Shown here piece after piece: positions 60,999 to 64,000 of a stretch of 64,000 bases of DNA; the first letter of the stretch is position 1; each line of letters opens with the position of its first letter. The DNA is taken from the NCBI GenBank assembly GCA_963797765.1, contig CAWCQU010000003.1, positions 186,001 through 250,000 on the forward strand. Direction: 5' to 3'. The translations under genes and the position numbers were made by a program. Under the pieces are notes generated by a model. It was not told the DNA's origin, made no database searches, and saw nothing but the letters and a program-made list of their open reading frames with translations. Source of the stretch: JBGPTK01 sp963797765. GTDB lineage: Bacteria; Acidobacteriota; Terriglobia; Acidiferrales; UBA7541.

Positions 60999-61997
60999 AT
61001 GGCGCTTCTACTAACGGAATCAGATCTACGGATTTTGCTGACAATGCCGCTTGCTTTGGACGCGGTGGAAACTTCGTTTCGACGGCTTGCGGACGGCAGC
61101 GCAATCCTTCATTCCCGGCAGCGATTGCACGTTCCCGGCCAGTCTTATTTACATTACATGGCGGCGGGAGACGCGACTGAAAAATATATGGGGCTGAAAA
61201 TCTATTCCAGTTCTCGCGAAGGCTTGCGTTTTCTGGTGCCGCTGTTTCGTTCCGATTCTGGCGATCTAGTAGCTTTGATCGAGGCGGATTATCTTGGCCA
61301 AATGCGCACGGGAGCGGCCAGCGGAATCGCCACAAAATATATGGCGCGGGAAGATGCGCGCGTTATTGGAATCGTGGGAACAGGGCTGCAGGCGCGGACG
61401 CAACTGGAGGCAGTTGCCGCGGTGAGAAAACTCGAAAAAGTGTGTGTTTATGGGCGTGACGAGGGCCGCCGGGCGAAATTCGCGCGAGAAATGTCGGCCC
61501 AGTTGCAATTGCCCGTCGAGCCAGTCGCGACGCCGAAAGAAACCGTTCGCGACGCCGACATTATCATCACTGCAACCACGGCGGCGAACCCCGTGGTGGA
61601 GGGACGCTGGCTGCGGCCGGGAACGCACATCAATGCGATTGGAGCGAATTTTCCGCAAAAACGGGAACTGGACGATCAAGCGGTTTTGGGCGCCAACGTG
61701 ATTGCCACGGACTCCCGCCAGCAATCCCGAGAGGAATCAGGAGACTTGATTCACGCTTTTGGAAACGACGAAGCACGGTGGGAGTCGGTACACGAGATTT
61801 CGGAAATTGTTGCGGGGCGGGTGAAGGGACGCACGAGCGATCAACAAATCACTCTCTTCAAATCGAACGGAATTGCGATTGAAGATATTGTGGTTGCTGG
61901 GCGCGTTTATGAAGCGGCGTTAGAGCGCGGGATGGGGATACAGGTTCCGCTTTGGACGAAAGCGGAAGCACGCGAATCCGGTCCTCGGACTTCATGA
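60999..61997 (+). CDS. Ornithine cyclodeaminase/mu-crystallin family protein
   Basis: Start taken at ATG 60999 (MALLLTESDLRILLTMPLAL); 332 residues. The N-terminal half has MGLKIYSSSREGLRFLVPLF and ALIEADYLGQMRTGAASGIA. The Rossmann part has VIGIVGTGLQARTQLEAVAA (NAD-binding G-x-G-x-x-A-type) and ADIIITATTAANPVVEG. Family members are ornithine cyclodeaminases, alanine dehydrogenases or ketimine reductases; which one cannot be told from sequence alone. Confidence 0.88.
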   Translation: MALLLTESDLRILLTMPLALDAVETSFRRLADGSAILHSRQRLHVPGQSYLHYMAAGDATEKYMGLKIYSSSREGLRFLVPLFRSDSGDLVALIEADYLGQMRTGAASGIATKYMAREDARVIGIVGTGLQARTQLEAVAAVRKLEKVCVYGRDEGRRAKFAREMSAQLQLPVEPVATPKETVRDADIIITATTAANPVVEGRWLRPGTHINAIGANFPQKRELDDQAVLGANVIATDSRQQSREESGDLIHAFGNDEARWESVHEISEIVAGRVKGRTSDQQITLFKSNGIAIEDIVVAGRVYEAALERGMGIQVPLWTKAEARESGPRTS

Positions 61998-62178
61998 GGA
62001 GTAAAAAGAATGGACACCGTTCACAAGCGACGGAGAAAATCCCTTTTACTCAAGCATTCGGGATACACTCCGGATTCCTCACTTCGTTCGGAATGACACC
62101 TAATCGCATTTTCCGCGGACTGCGAAGCCGAATTCTTAGTACGCGTTTGTCTAAAACGCCGCAATCCGTCTTGGAAGT

Positions 62179-62418
62179 TTAGTTGTGGGGTTTACGGATT
62201 TTGCTGAAGAGGGCCTTGTGCAGGCGGTCACGCGTATCTTCGGGCAGAGGAACTGGTTCCGAATTGCAGAAAATCTCTACGGTCTTTTTGCAGGTGTTGA
62301 CCACGAGGCGGCAATTCTTGCACTTTGCGAGATGGACCTCGAGGTCGGAGAGCATCGCCGCATCCAGTTCGCCGTTTAAATATTCCGAAAGTTCTTCGAC
62401 CACGTTTTTGCACTTCAC
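62179..62418 (-). CDS. Anti-sigma factor, zinc-finger (zf-HC2) type
   Basis: 79 residues, GTG start overlapping the sigma-factor stop by four bases. The core DLEVHLAKCKNCRLVVNTCK has the H-x3-C-x2-C of ZAS anti-sigma domains. No membrane segment follows, so it is a soluble, probably redox- or zinc-sensitive regulator that holds the sigma factor encoded upstream. Confidence 0.85.
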   Translation of the reverse strand: MKCKNVVEELSEYLNGELDAAMLSDLEVHLAKCKNCRLVVNTCKKTVEIFCNSEPVPLPEDTRDRLHKALFSKIRKPHN

Positions 62419-63020
62419 TGGCCATCACCATTGCGAAAATATCGATTGAGCTTTTGCCGAAGTTTCAGCCGCGCGCGCAACAGCCGCGATTTCACCGCGG
62501 GCACGGAAAGCCCGAGCACCTCAGCAGTTTCTTCCGTCGAAAGTTCTTCCACATCGCGGAGCTGGAACACCACGCGGAAGCCGGGCTCCAATTCCCCAAC
62601 CACGGTGGAAAGAATTCCCTGCAATTCGGATTGTTCATAGCGCTCTTCGGGAGTGGGACCCCAGTCTTCCACTTCGCGGGGCAGTAGGTCGTCTTCGGTC
62701 TGGATATCCTCGTCCAGCGAAACCTGATTGGGACGCCGGCGGCGCAGCTTCATGAGCGCCTGATTGACGGCTATGCGCACCAGCCACGTGTAAAAGCGGG
62801 AATTGCCCTGGAATTCGGGCAAGTGTTCGTAGGCCTTCAAAAAGGCCTCTTGCATCACATCCTCGGCGTCTTCGCGATTCTGCGTGATGTTCTGCGAGAG
62901 TCGAAAAATCTTGCGTTCGTAGCGGTTTACAAGGGCTTCAAACGCAGACACGTCTCCGCCCTTCGCGGCGGCTACGAGCGGCGCTTCGTCATCGGGCTTT
63001 ACGGCCGGAGAAGCAGCCAT
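62415..63020 (-). CDS. ECF-type RNA polymerase sigma factor
   Basis: Start taken at ATG 63020 (MAASPAVKPDDEAPLVAAAK); ATG 63086 is an alternative. About 201 residues. Region 2 is FEALVNRYERKIFRLSQNIT, EDAEDVMQEAFLKAYEHL and FYTWLVRIAVNQALMKLRR. Region 4 is LRDVEELSTEETAEVLGLSV and PAVKSRLLRARLKLR. Translationally coupled to its zinc-finger anti-sigma factor, so the pair probably forms a stress-responsive switch. Confidence 0.93.
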   Translation of the reverse strand: MAASPAVKPDDEAPLVAAAKGGDVSAFEALVNRYERKIFRLSQNITQNREDAEDVMQEAFLKAYEHLPEFQGNSRFYTWLVRIAVNQALMKLRRRRPNQVSLDEDIQTEDDLLPREVEDWGPTPEERYEQSELQGILSTVVGELEPGFRVVFQLRDVEELSTEETAEVLGLSVPAVKSRLLRARLKLRQKLNRYFRNGDGQ

Positions 63021-63305
63021 GTTTTGTTTTAGTGGCTCCAAAGGATGCGCTCTGGGCGTCTGTATTCGACTTTGAAAGGGTAGCATAAGCTTCCCATGTT
63101 GCGCACAGCATCCCATACGAATATCCGACGCTGCCGGGGGCCTGCAGGATGCAAATATCTTGCAAGGGGGTCGAAATGGGGCATAGAGCCATGAGAGAAT
63201 ACGAGGCTCGCTATCGAGAGCTTGAACCGCCATAATCGTTCGGCAAATTGAACTGTTTCCGGGCGCGAAACGATTCGGCGCTGCCCCGAAAGGGAAGAGA
63301 TAATC

Positions 63306-64000
63306 ATGGCAACGACAACTGACATTCAGGTGAAGCCTGGGAAGCTGTTCATCGGCGGCGAATGGCTGGATGCGGCCTCGGGCAAGACATTTGCCACCAT
63401 CAATCCGGCAACCGGGGAAGTGCTGGCGCAGATCGCCGAAGGCGACGAACGGGATGTCGACGCCGCCGTCAAAGCGGCGCGCAAAGCCTATGACAGCGGA
63501 CCCTGGCCGGAGATGAGCGCCTCCGAGCGCGGCCGCATTCTGTGGAAGATCGGCGATTTAGTGGATAAGTACAATGAGGAGCTGGGCACGCTGGAAACGC
63601 TCGACAACGGCAAGCCGATTTTCGAATCCCGCTACGTGGATATGCCGATGGTGGCGGAAGTGTTCCGCTACTACGCCGGTTGGGCGACAAAGATTCACGG
63701 GGAGACGGTTCCGGTGCGCGGGCCGTTCCTGCATTACACGCTGCGCGAGCCCCTGGGCGTGGTGGCGGCGATTACGCCGTGGAATTTTCCGTTGCTGCTG
63801 GCATCCTGGAAAATCGCTCCGGCCCTGGCCACGGGAAACACGGTGGTCCTCAAGCCTGCCAGTTGGACTCCGTTGACGGCGCTGCGGCTGGCCGAAATTT
63901 GCCAGGAAGCGGGATTGCCTGCGGGAGTGCTAAATGTAATCACCGGGCCTGGCGCCAGCATGGGCAAGGCGCTGGTGCGGCATCCGGGAGTCGACAAAAT
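63306..64000 (+). CDS. Aldehyde dehydrogenase, N-terminal part (runs off window)
   Basis: ATG 63306 with GGGAAGAG upstream; open to the window edge (about 231 codons). Typical NAD-dependent aldehyde dehydrogenase sequence: KLFIGGEWLDAASGKTFATI, INPATGEVLAQIAEGD, LETLDNGKP, then PLGVVAAITPWNFPLLLASW and ALATGNTVVLKPASWTPLTA (cofactor-binding Lys and Glu region), VLNVITGPG. The catalytic Cys lies beyond the window. It would oxidise an aldehyde to its acid; substrate unknown. Confidence 0.93.
   Translation, partial: MATTTDIQVKPGKLFIGGEWLDAASGKTFATINPATGEVLAQIAEGDERDVDAAVKAARKAYDSGPWPEMSASERGRILWKIGDLVDKYNEELGTLETLDNGKPIFESRYVDMPMVAEVFRYYAGWATKIHGETVPVRGPFLHYTLREPLGVVAAITPWNFPLLLASWKIAPALATGNTVVLKPASWTPLTALRLAEICQEAGLPAGVLNVITGPGASMGKALVRHPGVDK

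Noticed and set aside
62038..62100. Dispersed CTCCGGATTCCTCACTTCGTTCGG-type motif as a regulatory site
   Set aside because: The same motif recurs in many unrelated gaps in both orientations, so it is better seen as a repeat than an operator.

Overview
This window looks like a chromosomal segment of a mid-to-high GC soil-type bacterium, most likely an acidobacterium. That assignment is an inference. It rests on gene content (ASPIC/UnbV FG-GAP protein, fused alpha/beta E1 dehydrogenase, split-type transketolase, caa3-like oxidase operon, mrfAB pair, several lineage-style membrane and exported proteins of unknown function) and on many short dispersed intergenic repeats. No rRNA, CRISPR array, replication origin or intact prophage was seen.

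Layout. Positions 1-14 kb are accessory and partly decayed. They hold the start of an Mrr-type endonuclease, an operon of three tiny helix-turn-helix proteins followed by a HEPN protein broken by an in-frame TGA, a decayed gene, a four-times frameshifted IS110 transposase, and two closely related ribbon-helix-helix/Doc toxin-antitoxin modules. The first module sits between about 126-bp direct repeats. A frameshifted arylsulfotransferase-like gene, a cupin and a transketolase with an added four-CxxC tail lie between the modules. Positions 14-24 kb hold a histidine acid phosphatase, a beta-carbonic-anhydrase-like protein, an AhpD-like gene with a CxxU (TGA) active site, small exported proteins, a histidine kinase/response regulator/FG-GAP operon and a methyltransferase. 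Positions 24-32 kb hold a GAF-alpha-glucan phosphorylase fusion, tRNA-Lys, a DHH phosphoesterase, an MFS transporter and tRNA-Leu. Positions 32-37 kb hold a six-gene cytochrome c oxidase operon, followed convergently by an exported peroxiredoxin whose peroxidatic residue is encoded by TGA. Positions 38-54 kb hold an HD-GYP response regulator, membrane proteins, an XRE regulator with a clear dyad operator, a secreted metalloprotease-like protein, a zinc-finger/SpoIIE phosphatase, the mrfA-mrfB helicase/exonuclease pair (mrfA frameshifted), TPR and chagasin-like proteins and an amino-acid permease. Positions 55-64 kb hold a fused E1 dehydrogenase, PspC, DoxX, SH3 and NHL proteins, an ornithine-cyclodeaminase-family enzyme, an ECF sigma/anti-sigma pair and the start of an aldehyde dehydrogenase.

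The strongest signal is a pair of probable selenoprotein genes about 20 kb apart (AhpD-like CPYU at 17056-17706; peroxiredoxin TGGU at 36951-37535). In each, TGA sits exactly at the catalytic cysteine position, the reading frame continues with family-like sequence, and a bacterial-SECIS-like hairpin lies at the expected distance. Standard gene calling would truncate both. No selA, selB, selD or tRNA-Sec gene was seen in the window, so the rest of the genome must supply them if recoding is real.
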